64,000 nt of DNA from Flagellimonas aurea (GTDB lineage: Bacteria; Bacteroidota; Bacteroidia; Flavobacteriales; Flavobacteriaceae), in NCBI RefSeq assembly GCF_017313785.1, contig NZ_JAFLNL010000003.1:62001-126000 (forward strand). The letters are read 5' to 3'. A program made the position numbers and the translations under genes. The first letter of the stretch is position 1, and every line of letters starts with the position of its first letter. The notes under the pieces are model-generated. The model worked only from the letters and a program-made list of their open reading frames with translations. It was not told where the DNA came from and searched no databases. Positions 8,052-17,688 of the stretch are shown one piece after another.

Positions 8052-9959
8052 ATGTACCAGCCTTATCAGGAAGAATTAAGATTTGAAAAAATCCACACTA
8101 TTATTCATGGGGATTCAGATGAAGCTTCGTTGTCAGTTGCCAACGAAATTGCAAGCTTGATCAAGCAAAAACAAGAACAGGGAACCAAAGCTGTTTTAGG
8201 TTTGGCAACAGGCTCCACGCCTGTAAAGGTTTATGATTACTTGGTCCAGTTCCATAAAGAAGGAAGACTGAGCTTCAAAAATGTGATCACTTTCAACTTG
8301 GACGAGTACTTTCCAATGGAACCCGACTCCATCCACAGTTATGTACGATTTATGAACGAACACTTGTTTGATCATATTGACATAGAGCCACACAACATCC
8401 ATATTCCCGATGGAAACCTTTCCATGGAGGAAGTGAGAAAGTACTGTGAGGACTACGAAGAAAAAATCAAGAATGTTGGTGGCATCGATATTCAGGTGTT
8501 GGGTATCGGTAGGACCGGGCACATTGGCTTTAACGAACCGGGTTCCACCTTGAGTAGCAAAACTCGTTTGATTCGTTTGGACAGGGTGACACGATTGGAT
8601 GCCGCAAGCGACTTTTTTGGCGAAGAGAACGTTCCCAAGAGAGCTATCACCATGGGAGTAGGCACTATTATGAATGCCCGCAAAATCATTTTGATGGCCT
8701 GGGGCGAAGGTAAGTCCAATATTATCCAGCAAGCAGTTGAAGGAGAAATCAAAGAATCAGTACCCGCAACATTCCTTCAACATCATGAAAACTGTGATTT
8801 TGTTTTGGATGAAGCCGCCGCTTCTTCACTGACAAGAATCAAAACACCTTGGTTGGCAACGGAATGTGATTGGAATGAAAAGCTTATCAAGACCGCCACC
8901 ATTTGGTTATCGGAAAAACTGAACAAAGCAATCCTTAAATTGACCAACGAGGATTACAATGAATACGGCATGGGTAATTTGATCGCTGAAATAGGTTCGG
9001 CCGAACAAATCAACCTTCAGGTTTTCAATCAATTACAACACACAATAACAGGTTGGCCAGGAGGTAAACCTAATGCAGATGATAGTCAAAGACCTGAAAG
9101 AGCTCAGCCCCACCCGAAAACCTCATTGATTTTTAGTCCTCACCCCGATGATGACGTCATTTCCATGGGAGGAACTTTACTAAGACTGGTAGACCAAGGA
9201 CATGATGTCCACGTAGCCTATCAAACCTCGGGAAACATTGCAGTGTTTGATGACGAAGTTATCCGATTCTTGGATTTTGCTACGGACATCCAAAAAGACA
9301 ATAAAGAACTTAGAAAGAAATTTAAGCAAGTACGCGAATTTTTGGCCAATAAAAAACCAGGGGAATTGGACAGTCCAGAAGTACAACAATTCAAAGGACT
9401 TATCCGAAAAGGCGAAGCCTTGGCCGCTTGTAGGTACTGTAATGTTCCTGAGGAAAATGCCCACTTTCAGAACTTACCGTTCTATGAGACCGGTGCAGTT
9501 AGAAAAAAACCACTTTCTGATGAAGATGTTCAGATAACCTACGACTTGCTGAACAAATTAAAACCACATCAAATATTTGCTGCTGGTGATTTATCCGATC
9601 CACATGGAACGCACCGAGTATGTCTTCAAATCATATTCAAGGCGTTGGAAAAATTAAAAGAAGATAGAGTGGAATGGATCAGAAACTGCTACGTATGGCT
9701 GTACCGTGGAGCTTGGCAAGAATGGGACATTGCTGATATGGAAATGGCCGTGCCAATTGGACCAAAAGATATGGCCAGAAAAATCAACGCCATCTTCAAA
9801 CATCAGTCACAAAAGGACAGCGCCATGTTCCCTGGAAACGATGAAAGGGAGTTCTGGCAACGTGCAGAACAAAGAAATAAGGAAACAGCCAACCGATATA
9901 ACTCGCTCGGTATGGCAGAGTATGAAGCCATGGAAGGCTTTGTACGCTATCATTTTTAA
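8052..9959 (+). CDS. nagB: glucosamine-6-phosphate deaminase fused to a PIG-L/LmbE deacetylase domain
   Basis: The 635-residue protein has two domains. Residues 1 to about 265 form a NagB/SIS-like deaminase domain (GlcN-6-P to fructose-6-P plus ammonia), with LATGSTP near 51-57, NLDEY at 82-86 (D84, equivalent to the enolisation Asp) and GRTGHIGFNEPGS at 153-165. The usual DGH is TGH here (T155), so the ring-opening Asp of E. coli NagB is replaced, while H157 and E162 remain. From about residue 356 there is a PIG-L/LmbE domain with the zinc motif SPHPDDD and a later HGTH motif near 517, as in zinc N-acetyl-sugar deacetylases. Two-domain NagB proteins are known in Bacteroidota. Deacetylation of GlcNAc-6-P by the second domain is inference. 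Confidence 0.9.
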   Translation: MYQPYQEELRFEKIHTIIHGDSDEASLSVANEIASLIKQKQEQGTKAVLGLATGSTPVKVYDYLVQFHKEGRLSFKNVITFNLDEYFPMEPDSIHSYVRFMNEHLFDHIDIEPHNIHIPDGNLSMEEVRKYCEDYEEKIKNVGGIDIQVLGIGRTGHIGFNEPGSTLSSKTRLIRLDRVTRLDAASDFFGEENVPKRAITMGVGTIMNARKIILMAWGEGKSNIIQQAVEGEIKESVPATFLQHHENCDFVLDEAAASSLTRIKTPWLATECDWNEKLIKTATIWLSEKLNKAILKLTNEDYNEYGMGNLIAEIGSAEQINLQVFNQLQHTITGWPGGKPNADDSQRPERAQPHPKTSLIFSPHPDDDVISMGGTLLRLVDQGHDVHVAYQTSGNIAVFDDEVIRFLDFATDIQKDNKELRKKFKQVREFLANKKPGELDSPEVQQFKGLIRKGEALAACRYCNVPEENAHFQNLPFYETGAVRKKPLSDEDVQITYDLLNKLKPHQIFAAGDLSDPHGTHRVCLQIIFKALEKLKEDRVEWIRNCYVWLYRGAWQEWDIADMEMAVPIGPKDMARKINAIFKHQSQKDSAMFPGNDEREFWQRAEQRNKETANRYNSLGMAEYEAMEGFVRYHF

Positions 9960-10017
9960 ACTCGCAAAATTTACTCTTTTTCAAACTAAACTCAATTAAA
10001 TTAAACTACTCATTTTT

Positions 10018-12990
10018 ATGCGAAAACTTCAGGATTTTCTAGGATTGAGGTTCCGATTGGTTTTGTTCGCTCTTGTGGCATCAACGCTATCTGCGTTTGG
10101 CCAGAGCCAATACACCTTTACGGGAACCATTACTGAAACCGGCACAAATCTGCCACTGGCAGGCGCATCGGTTTTTGTTGAAAACACAACTTTCGGTACA
10201 GTGACCGATTTTGATGGTAACTACAGCTTTACAGCTACTTTGGACTCTGGTTCTTACAACTTAGTATTCAGTTCGCTAGGTTTTACCACACAGAAGGTAT
10301 CCGTTAATGCTGGCGGAAGCACCACAATAACCAATGACATAGCACTTGCAGAAGACCTTTTGAGTCTTGATGAAGTAGTCGTTACAGGTACGGGATCCGG
10401 AGCCAACAAAAGGGCATTGGGTAACGCTATTTCATCGGTCAAAGCCGAAGAGCTTACCGACAATGGTGCCACGCAAATTGACCAAGCCATTGCCGGTAAA
10501 ATCACGGGTGCCTTGGTTCAACAGAACTCGGGTGACCCTGCCGGTGGTATCAGTATCCGTTTAAGGGGGCCAAGTACCATAGCCGGTAACTCCGACCCAC
10601 TTTATATTGTGGATGGAATCATTATCAGTAACAGCAGTAACGAACTTGTAGACCTTGGTGGTAATGCCCAAAACCGTTTGGCGGACATAAACCCCAACGA
10701 CATCGAGAAAATCGAGGTGATAAAAGGTGCAGCTGCAGCGGCAATATATGGTTCCCGGGCAAGTAATGGTGTGGTACAGATCTTTACAAAACAAGGAAGA
10801 AGCGGCGAACCAAAATTCTCTTTTATGACCAATGTTAGGGTAAACGAACTAAGAAAAGAGATTGACTACAATACCGTACCATTGGCATGGGAGGTTCCCG
10901 GTGACAGAACCAACTTAGCTACTTACGAAGTAGAGCGCTACAACCTTCAAGATTCTTTCTTTGATACAGGTTTCGGAATAGAAAACTACTTATCTATGAC
11001 AGGTGGTTCAGAAAAAACATCTTATTACCTGTCCGCTTCTCACTTGGACAATGAAGGTATTGTCGAAAACACTAACTTCAAGAGATATGGTTTAAAAGCC
11101 AACTTGACTCAAAAAGCATTTGATTGGCTAGATATTACAGGTGGTTTCAACTTTATAAGAAGTGTAAGCAAAGATGTGCCAAATGGTGGTATCAACAATG
11201 CATATGGTGCAATTACAGGCTTTGTTTTCAGCGATAACTCAATAGATCCTTCACCAGATGAATCCGGAGTTTATCCTATAACTTCTCCTGCAGTTCCAAG
11301 AACAAATCCTGCCGAGGCCGTGGCCCGATTTGATTTTGGCCAAAAAACCAATCGTTTTATCACAAGTATTGCTTTGGATGCCAACTTTAATGAGCATTTG
11401 AGTGCGAAATATACTTTGGGTATGGATTACTACAATCAGTCTGCGACAGCTTACATCCCAATTGGAAACACATCCCCCAACCCTGATGGATATGCAAGAA
11501 GGGCTGATTTGAACAATTTTCAATACAACTCTGACCTTAATGTGACATACGACACGGATTTAACGGATGCCATTACATCAACTTCTACGTTAGGCGGGTC
11601 ATGGCAGTATGAAGAGCGTGATCGTGTAGGAATTAATGCCACTGGTCTTCCACCCGTTGTTCAGACTGCCACAGGAGGTAGTATATTGGAACAAGGTGAA
11701 ACAAGGTCTCAAATTTCTTACTGGGGTGCTTTTTTACAGCAATCCTTCTCTTTTAACGATAAAATCTACGTGAATGGCGCCGTGCGTATGGACGGAGCAT
11801 CGACCTTTGGCGAGGACGAGCGTAACCAGCTGTATTTTAAAGCCAGTGGATCCTATGTAATTTCCGATGAAGATTTTTGGCAGGAATCACTAGGTGGTAC
11901 GTTCAACCTACTAAAACTTAGGGCATCTTGGGGTCAAGCTGGGAACTTGACCGCATTGGGAGCCTTTGACAGATTCTCTATCTACAATCCATCTGCTTTA
12001 ACAGGTTCGGTAAGTTTGATTCCTTCCACTGCCCAAGGTAACGAAGATTTGAAACCAGAAAGACAAGATGAAATTGAACTAGGTTTTGATGCAGGATTGT
12101 TCGACAATAGATTAGGTATCGAATTCTCTTATTATAAACAAAAAGTAACGGATCTTCTTTTGCCAAGGGTATTGGCGCCATCCAGTGGATTTGGCTCCAG
12201 GTTTGAAAATGTTGGCAACTTGGAAAATACAGGTGTTGAGGTTCTTTTAAGAGGTGCCCCGATAAGAACACCCGATTTTAGTTGGGATGTTACCGCCACA
12301 TTTTCCACTAACAAAAACGAGGTGACCAGTGTAGCTGGAGGAGGCCGATTAACATTGGCCGGAAGTTTTTCCACCAACTATGTTATAGAAGGTGAACCAC
12401 TTGGTGTGTTCTATCGTCAATTCTACGCAAGAAATGAGGATGGATCTATTGCATTGGACGAAGACGGCTATCCTTACAGAGGTACAACGGAAGACGGAGA
12501 GTCCTCTAAGGTAATCGGAGATCCAAACCCAGATTGGTTCGGCTCCTTGATCAATGAGTTCACCTACAAGGATTTTGGACTTAGAGTACAGTTCGATGCC
12601 GTACAAGGTTACGATGTTTTCAACTGGAACAGAAGATTATTGGACAACGTAGTGTTCGGAGGTGGATACAATGTTGGACAAGAATTGTTGGGCAACCGTC
12701 CTAAAGGTTACGGAAGTGCACAGGCAAACATTTTTGAAGAATTCGTAGAAGATGGATCCTTCGTAAAACTACGTGAGGTAGCATTGAGCTACAATCTTAA
12801 ACCGAGCTGGGAATATATCGACAACATCAAATTTAGCTTGGTGGGTAGAAACCTATTCTCTTGGGACGATTACTCAGGATGGGATCCAGAAGTTAGTGCC
12901 GCGGGACAAAGCAACGGTGTACGTGGATTCGATTTTGCAACGGTGCCGATTCCAAGAACATATCAGTTAGGCGTTAACGTAAGCTTCTAA
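10018..12990 (+). CDS. SusC/RagA-family TonB-linked outer-membrane transporter
   Basis: The 990-residue protein starts with a signal peptide (cleavage after about residue 29, AFGQ). A carboxypeptidase-regulatory-like beta-sandwich lies at about 33-115 (LAGASVFVENT, TDFDGNYSF), a plug domain begins at LDEVVVTG near residue 120 and includes RASNGVVQIFTKQG, and a long C-terminal beta-barrel ends in an aromatic residue (GVNVSF), as in the family. SusC proteins import glycans or oligopeptides with a SusD lid. It follows the NagB fusion by 58 bases with no visible terminator. The neighbours suggest muropeptide or amino-sugar oligomers as cargo, which is inference. Confidence 0.95.
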   Translation: MRKLQDFLGLRFRLVLFALVASTLSAFGQSQYTFTGTITETGTNLPLAGASVFVENTTFGTVTDFDGNYSFTATLDSGSYNLVFSSLGFTTQKVSVNAGGSTTITNDIALAEDLLSLDEVVVTGTGSGANKRALGNAISSVKAEELTDNGATQIDQAIAGKITGALVQQNSGDPAGGISIRLRGPSTIAGNSDPLYIVDGIIISNSSNELVDLGGNAQNRLADINPNDIEKIEVIKGAAAAAIYGSRASNGVVQIFTKQGRSGEPKFSFMTNVRVNELRKEIDYNTVPLAWEVPGDRTNLATYEVERYNLQDSFFDTGFGIENYLSMTGGSEKTSYYLSASHLDNEGIVENTNFKRYGLKANLTQKAFDWLDITGGFNFIRSVSKDVPNGGINNAYGAITGFVFSDNSIDPSPDESGVYPITSPAVPRTNPAEAVARFDFGQKTNRFITSIALDANFNEHLSAKYTLGMDYYNQSATAYIPIGNTSPNPDGYARRADLNNFQYNSDLNVTYDTDLTDAITSTSTLGGSWQYEERDRVGINATGLPPVVQTATGGSILEQGETRSQISYWGAFLQQSFSFNDKIYVNGAVRMDGASTFGEDERNQLYFKASGSYVISDEDFWQESLGGTFNLLKLRASWGQAGNLTALGAFDRFSIYNPSALTGSVSLIPSTAQGNEDLKPERQDEIELGFDAGLFDNRLGIEFSYYKQKVTDLLLPRVLAPSSGFGSRFENVGNLENTGVEVLLRGAPIRTPDFSWDVTATFSTNKNEVTSVAGGGRLTLAGSFSTNYVIEGEPLGVFYRQFYARNEDGSIALDEDGYPYRGTTEDGESSKVIGDPNPDWFGSLINEFTYKDFGLRVQFDAVQGYDVFNWNRRLLDNVVFGGGYNVGQELLGNRPKGYGSAQANIFEEFVEDGSFVKLREVALSYNLKPSWEYIDNIKFSLVGRNLFSWDDYSGWDPEVSAAGQSNGVRGFDFATVPIPRTYQLGVNVSF

Positions 12991-13007
12991 TCTTAAAAAA
13001 ATTGACA

Positions 13008-14348
13008 ATGAAATTTTACAGATATAACACATATAAGCTGATGTTTCTGCTAACAACTGTATTGGCATTTACATCTTGCGAAACCGATTTTGACAATCCA
13101 AATTCAGCAACCAGCGATCAGGTGTTCTCATCGAGAGAAGGTATCTTGGCCGCAACCACGGGAATGCAGGAACTGTATTCCACAACAGGTTTGCGATACA
13201 TTATAGAAACCCCTGCCATAACAACAAGAGAGGCAGGTATCACCACCACTTTTCAAAATATGATTGATCTAGAGGATGGAGGGGATATTCCAAACACTAA
13301 CTCAAATGTAATTGGACTCTGGACCACCATGCTCAGAGTAATAGGTATTGCCGAAGATATTTCAACAAATGCTGCAACCATAGACATTGATCCAGGAACT
13401 CAAAGTGGATTGATTGCCTATGCAAACCTATACCATGCAATGAGTATTGGCGCCATGGCTCAAAATTATGAGCAAGTTATTGTGGCAACATCAGAAGATA
13501 ACCCTCCTTTTGTTTCTCGCATAGAGGGCTTTAACACTGCTATTACTTTGTTGAACGAGGCTAAAAATACGTTGGCCGCCACTCCTGTTTCTTCAGAATT
13601 TGAAGAAGAGATATTGAGAGGGCAAATCGACTTGGAAAACACTTTGGATGCTATGTTGGCAAGGTTTAACCTGTACGCTGGCAATTATGATGCTGCCATT
13701 GCTGCGGCAGCAGAAGTAGACCAATCATCAACTTCTGTGTTCAGCTACGATTCACAAAACCTAAATCCTATTTGGGCAAGGGTATATCAAAATGGGACTC
13801 CAAACTTTAAACCAAGAGATAATTTTGGACTACCAGATTCATTTGATATCGACGAAAATGATGGTAGGACCGAGTTCTACTTAATTCCATTGGACACATT
13901 AAATCTTAACCAACTTCCTATCGAGGATCTAGCCGGTTTTTTTGATGAAGAGAATGGATCGGAGTCAATTCCTTTATATCTACCAGATGAAATGAACTTG
14001 ATCATTGCAGAGGCCAACCTTAGGAAAGCCTCCCCTGATACTGGTGCCGCCATTACAGCCTTAAATTTAGTGTTGACCGACACAGATGATGTGTTCGGAG
14101 TAAATGCCAGTTTACCTGAATATGCTGGAGACACTTCAGTAGACGCATTATTGAACGAAGTTTATAAAAATAGGAGAATAGAATTGTTCTTGACAGGTGC
14201 AAGCTTGGAGGACAGTAGAAGATTTGGAAGGCCGGAACCGACTCCATCTGTCCAAAACTTTGAGGAAGAACGAAACAGAAACTTCTATCCTTATCCTAAC
14301 ACTGAAAGAGATAACAATACAAACACACCGGCTGACCCAGCCATTTAA
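13008..14348 (+). CDS. SusD/RagB-family nutrient-binding outer-membrane lipoprotein
   Basis: I chose the ATG at 13008 (MKFYRYN) over a TTG two codons upstream. The 446-residue product has a lipoprotein signal ending in AFTSC (Cys24), followed by a DNPNS-type start common to SusD proteins. Alpha-helical TPR-like segments follow (IAYANLYHAMSIGAMAQN), with the C-terminal family elements YKNRRIELFLTG and LEDSRRFGR. It forms the lid over the SusC barrel and binds substrate at the cell surface. The gene starts 17 bases after susC, and a strong hairpin terminator follows its stop. Confidence 0.93.
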   Translation: MKFYRYNTYKLMFLLTTVLAFTSCETDFDNPNSATSDQVFSSREGILAATTGMQELYSTTGLRYIIETPAITTREAGITTTFQNMIDLEDGGDIPNTNSNVIGLWTTMLRVIGIAEDISTNAATIDIDPGTQSGLIAYANLYHAMSIGAMAQNYEQVIVATSEDNPPFVSRIEGFNTAITLLNEAKNTLAATPVSSEFEEEILRGQIDLENTLDAMLARFNLYAGNYDAAIAAAAEVDQSSTSVFSYDSQNLNPIWARVYQNGTPNFKPRDNFGLPDSFDIDENDGRTEFYLIPLDTLNLNQLPIEDLAGFFDEENGSESIPLYLPDEMNLIIAEANLRKASPDTGAAITALNLVLTDTDDVFGVNASLPEYAGDTSVDALLNEVYKNRRIELFLTGASLEDSRRFGRPEPTPSVQNFEEERNRNFYPYPNTERDNNTNTPADPAI

Positions 14349-14391
14349 AAGGTTAATGTTTTTAAGTTGTTAGTTGTTTAATTAATCTTGA

Positions 14392-14428
14392 AAAGGCCTA
14401 CATTTAGTGCATACGTAGGCCTTTTTTT
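14392..14428 (+). terminator. intrinsic terminator after susD
   Basis: AAAGGCCTAC (14392-14401) pairs perfectly with GTAGGCCTTT (14415-14424) around a 13-base loop, followed by a run of T. It sits between susD and the GHL10 gene, whose ATG is only ten bases later, so it may reduce rather than end transcription into the downstream genes. Confidence 0.8.
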
Positions 14429-14437
14429 ATCATATAT

Positions 14438-15922
14438 ATGCGTCGGTTTTTATACATATTGCCCATACTTTTTACATGCGCTTGCGCAACCGTAAAGGCA
14501 CCTAAAAAAGAGTTTAGGGGCGTATGGATTGCCACAGTGGCCAATATTGATTGGCCCAAACATCCAAATGACGATGTTTCCAAGAAAAAAAAGGATTTCA
14601 TCGAAATCCTAGATTTCTACCAAAAAATGAATTTCAATGCGGCAATAGTACAGGTACGCACCGCGGGAGACGCCCTCTACCCTACCAATTTGGCACCTTG
14701 GTCCAGATATTTGACCGGTACGGAAGGTAAAGCCCCCTCTGGTTTTGAGGAGCCGCTCAAATGGATGATCAACGAAACCCATAAACGCGGGATGGAATTC
14801 CATGCTTGGCTGAACCCATATAGAGCAACAGTTAGCTTGGATACTTCTTTACTTTCCCAAAAGCACGATTATTACCAACACCCCGATTGGATCATTCAAT
14901 ACGGGAAAAAGAATTATTACAACCCAGGACTACCCGCAGTTAGGGAAAAGTTCAATAAAATTATAGAAGAGTTGGTCACCACTTATGAGGTGGATGCCAT
15001 ACATTTTGATGACTACTTCTACCCCTACAAAGTAGAGGGGGACACTTTTGATGATGCAGCAACCTATGCAAAATATGGATTACCGAGTCAATCCTTGGAA
15101 GATTGGCGACGAAGCAATGTGGACTCGCTAGTTCAAAATGTGCATCGGACCATAAAAAAGCACAAGCCATGGGTTCAATTCGGGATAAGCCCTTTTGGAG
15201 TCTGGAAAAATAAGAGTACCGACCCCATGGGTTCCGATACCAAAGCGGGACAAACCACCTATGAAGATCTATTTGCCGACCCCGTACTTTGGGTCCAAGA
15301 AGGCTGGCTGGATTATTTGGCCCCACAAGTTTATTGGAGCATGGACTATCCGGTGGCATCCCATAAGATCATAACATCTTGGTGGGACCAGCACACACCC
15401 AACACCAATCTATACATCGGAAATGGCACCTACAAAATAAAGAACAACGCCGACAAGGCTTGGGACAAAAATAATGAGATTCCAAAACAGTTGAACTTTG
15501 CCCGGGAATTGGACCACATCGATGGAAATATATTCTTTAGTGCAAAATCATTGATAGGTCAGCATAAAAAAGTAAATGAGAAGCTTCAAAAGAAGTATTA
15601 TCGTTTGCCTGCCGAAAACCCCGGACCACTCAACAAAGTTGTTCGAGAAGTTCAATTACCGGCCATCAAATCCGTTCAGTTGAACGAACAAATTTTGAAT
15701 ATCTGCGTCAACCATACAGATGAAATCCCCCGATTTCTAAATCTTTACACATCTAAAAAAGAAAAACACCAACTCGTTGGAAAACAATATATTTCAGAAA
15801 GTGATATGGAAGGATGCTATCAATTTCAACTGACCAAAAAGCAGTTACGAAACGATATACAAATCAATGTTAGCGATGCTTATGGCAACGAAAGTGCTAT
15901 GCTACCATTAAACGTAAATTAG
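14438..15922 (+). CDS. GHL10-domain (DUF187) glycoside hydrolase-like lipoprotein
   Basis: The 494-residue protein begins with a short hydrophobic signal with cysteines at positions 14 and 16 (LFTCAC), suggesting a lipoprotein. The GHL10 TIM barrel begins at EFRGVWIATVANIDWP and continues with HAWLNPYRA, YNPGLPAVREK and VDAIHFDDYFYP, the acidic cluster expected at the active site. GFYxW-like and LAPQVYWSMDYP segments follow. GHL10 proteins include E. coli DigH (YddW), reported to act on denuded peptidoglycan glycan. That would fit the AmpG-, NagZ- and AnmK-type genes that follow. Substrate and bond are inferred. Confidence 0.87.
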   Translation: MRRFLYILPILFTCACATVKAPKKEFRGVWIATVANIDWPKHPNDDVSKKKKDFIEILDFYQKMNFNAAIVQVRTAGDALYPTNLAPWSRYLTGTEGKAPSGFEEPLKWMINETHKRGMEFHAWLNPYRATVSLDTSLLSQKHDYYQHPDWIIQYGKKNYYNPGLPAVREKFNKIIEELVTTYEVDAIHFDDYFYPYKVEGDTFDDAATYAKYGLPSQSLEDWRRSNVDSLVQNVHRTIKKHKPWVQFGISPFGVWKNKSTDPMGSDTKAGQTTYEDLFADPVLWVQEGWLDYLAPQVYWSMDYPVASHKIITSWWDQHTPNTNLYIGNGTYKIKNNADKAWDKNNEIPKQLNFARELDHIDGNIFFSAKSLIGQHKKVNEKLQKKYYRLPAENPGPLNKVVREVQLPAIKSVQLNEQILNICVNHTDEIPRFLNLYTSKKEKHQLVGKQYISESDMEGCYQFQLTKKQLRNDIQINVSDAYGNESAMLPLNVN

Positions 15923-15928
15923 ACCCTT

Positions 15929-16411
15929 ATGCAGGATATGCTCGTGCGACTTTTGGACCTACCGGATATTTCAGAAGAGGAAAAAAATCTTTTCGAGATG
16001 GAAGGCATTGTCTTTAAAAGACCCATTACACCAGAAAGGAGTATTGTGGTGGACTGGGTCGGCAAGCATTTCAGCAAAAATTGGGCAGATGAGGCTGAAG
16101 CTGCATTTTCATCACTCCCCGTAAACTGCTATATAGCCCAGCGAGAACAGGAGATTCTTGGTTTTGCCTGTTTTGAAAGTACCGCAAAAAACTTTTTCGG
16201 CCCCACGGGGGTTCTCAACAAGGAAAGAGGAAAAAATATAGGTAAAGTCCTTTTGGTAAAATCATTGATGGCACTAAAAGAAATGGGATATGCCTATGCC
16301 ATTATCGGCGGAGTTGGACCCGTTTCCTACTACGAACAAATAGTAGATGCAAAAATCATCGATAAATCTGAAAAAAGCATTTATCAAAACCTTTTAAAAC
16401 AACCCAAATGA
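15929..16411 (+). CDS. GNAT-family N-acetyltransferase, substrate unknown
   Basis: This 160-residue protein has a GNAT acetyl-CoA-binding loop (KERGKNIGKVLL, about residues 98-109), a preceding beta-strand pair (CYIAQREQEILGFACFES) and a typical YAIIGGVGPVSYYE motif. It starts six bases after the GHL10 stop and ends overlapping the AmpG-like gene by four bases, so it belongs to the peptidoglycan operon. An amino-sugar or a released peptide amine would be a natural acceptor, but nothing in the sequence proves this. An ATG at 15938 is an alternative start. Confidence 0.82.
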   Translation: MQDMLVRLLDLPDISEEEKNLFEMEGIVFKRPITPERSIVVDWVGKHFSKNWADEAEAAFSSLPVNCYIAQREQEILGFACFESTAKNFFGPTGVLNKERGKNIGKVLLVKSLMALKEMGYAYAIIGGVGPVSYYEQIVDAKIIDKSEKSIYQNLLKQPK

Positions 16412-17688
16412 GTGTAGCTCCAAAAGATAAGAACGCATGGCTGTGGATTCCCTTTTTATACTTTACGCAAGGTATCCCGTACATTCTTGTTGTAACGGTT
16501 TCCGTGATTATGTACAAACGGTTGGGAATTGGCAATGCCGAAATTGGGCTGTACACTAGTTGGCTGTATTTACCTTGGGTGATAAAACCACTATGGAGCC
16601 CGATCGTAGATTTAAATGGAACCAAAAGGAAATGGTTTTTAGGAATGCAATTACTCATTTCAATGGCATTCTTGGGCATTGGACTTTTTCTACCATCGAA
16701 TTCTTTCTTTATCATCACATTGGCATTCTTTTGGATGGCGGCCTTCGCCTCTGCCACCAATGATATTGCATCGGACGGCTACTATATGATTGGCCTCACG
16801 CAGAAAAAGCAATCCTTTTTTATAGGACTGCGCAGTACCTTTTACCGATTAGCCATGGTAACCGGACAGGGACTTTTGGTAATATTTGCGGGTTTTTTGG
16901 AGAATCAATACGGAGACAATACCAAAGCCTGGTCCGTTACCATGATAAGTGCAGCGGTATTAATGATAGTTCTTACCATTTCCAATTTTTTTACGGCACC
17001 AAAATTTGAAGAAACCACAACCGAACCTACAGAAAAACCAGCAGGATTCTTTGAAGTATTCGCTACATTTTTTAAAAAACATCAAATCGGAGTGGCCCTT
17101 TTATTTGTTTTGACGTATAGATTGGGTGAGTCACAATTAGTGAAAATGGCATCACCTTTTTTACTGGATGATTTGGGAGTAGGCGGACTGGCCTACTCTA
17201 CGGAGGCTGTTGGTACCATTTACGGCACGGTCGGTGTCATCATGTTATCGCTTGGCGGTATCCTTGGTGGCATCTTGATTTCGCGTGATGGTCTTAAAAA
17301 ATGGATGCTTCCTATGTTATTGTCACTTAATTTGCCCAACGCACTTTATGCGATTTTGGCCATAACACAGACCACAAGTCTATATGCGGTAGTAGGCACC
17401 GTTGTGATAGAACAATTTGGATACGGATTCGGTTTTGCCGCATTTATGATGTATTTGATCTATGTAGCCGAAGGAGCTTCCAAAACTTCACATTATGCCA
17501 TTGCCACCGGTTTTATGGCTCTGGGAATGATGTTGCCCGGTATGCTCAGCGGTTATATTCAGGAATGGCTAGGGTACGATGGCTTTTTTATCTGGGTGGT
17601 CATTGCCGCCCTTCCCGCATTTTTTGTCTTACGTTATTTAAAATATCCCGAGGATTACGGTAAAAAAACGGCAGAAACCAATGACTAA
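16408..17688 (+). CDS. AmpG-like muropeptide permease (MFS)
   Basis: The 426-residue protein is an integral membrane protein with about twelve hydrophobic segments. Its start (PFLYFTQGIPY) and the segment YTSWLYLPWVIKPLWSPIVD resemble AmpG and related MFS carriers, in which the loop after TM2 carries a K-x-LWSP-x-x-D signature. AmpG imports GlcNAc-1,6-anhydro-MurNAc peptides into the cytoplasm. The 3' neighbour is a NagZ-type enzyme (overlap 8 bases) and anmK lies two genes further on, which supports the muropeptide role. A different oligosaccharide carrier in the same superfamily cannot be excluded from sequence alone. Confidence 0.85.
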   Translation: MSVAPKDKNAWLWIPFLYFTQGIPYILVVTVSVIMYKRLGIGNAEIGLYTSWLYLPWVIKPLWSPIVDLNGTKRKWFLGMQLLISMAFLGIGLFLPSNSFFIITLAFFWMAAFASATNDIASDGYYMIGLTQKKQSFFIGLRSTFYRLAMVTGQGLLVIFAGFLENQYGDNTKAWSVTMISAAVLMIVLTISNFFTAPKFEETTTEPTEKPAGFFEVFATFFKKHQIGVALLFVLTYRLGESQLVKMASPFLLDDLGVGGLAYSTEAVGTIYGTVGVIMLSLGGILGGILISRDGLKKWMLPMLLSLNLPNALYAILAITQTTSLYAVVGTVVIEQFGYGFGFAAFMMYLIYVAEGASKTSHYAIATGFMALGMMLPGMLSGYIQEWLGYDGFFIWVVIAALPAFFVLRYLKYPEDYGKKTAETND

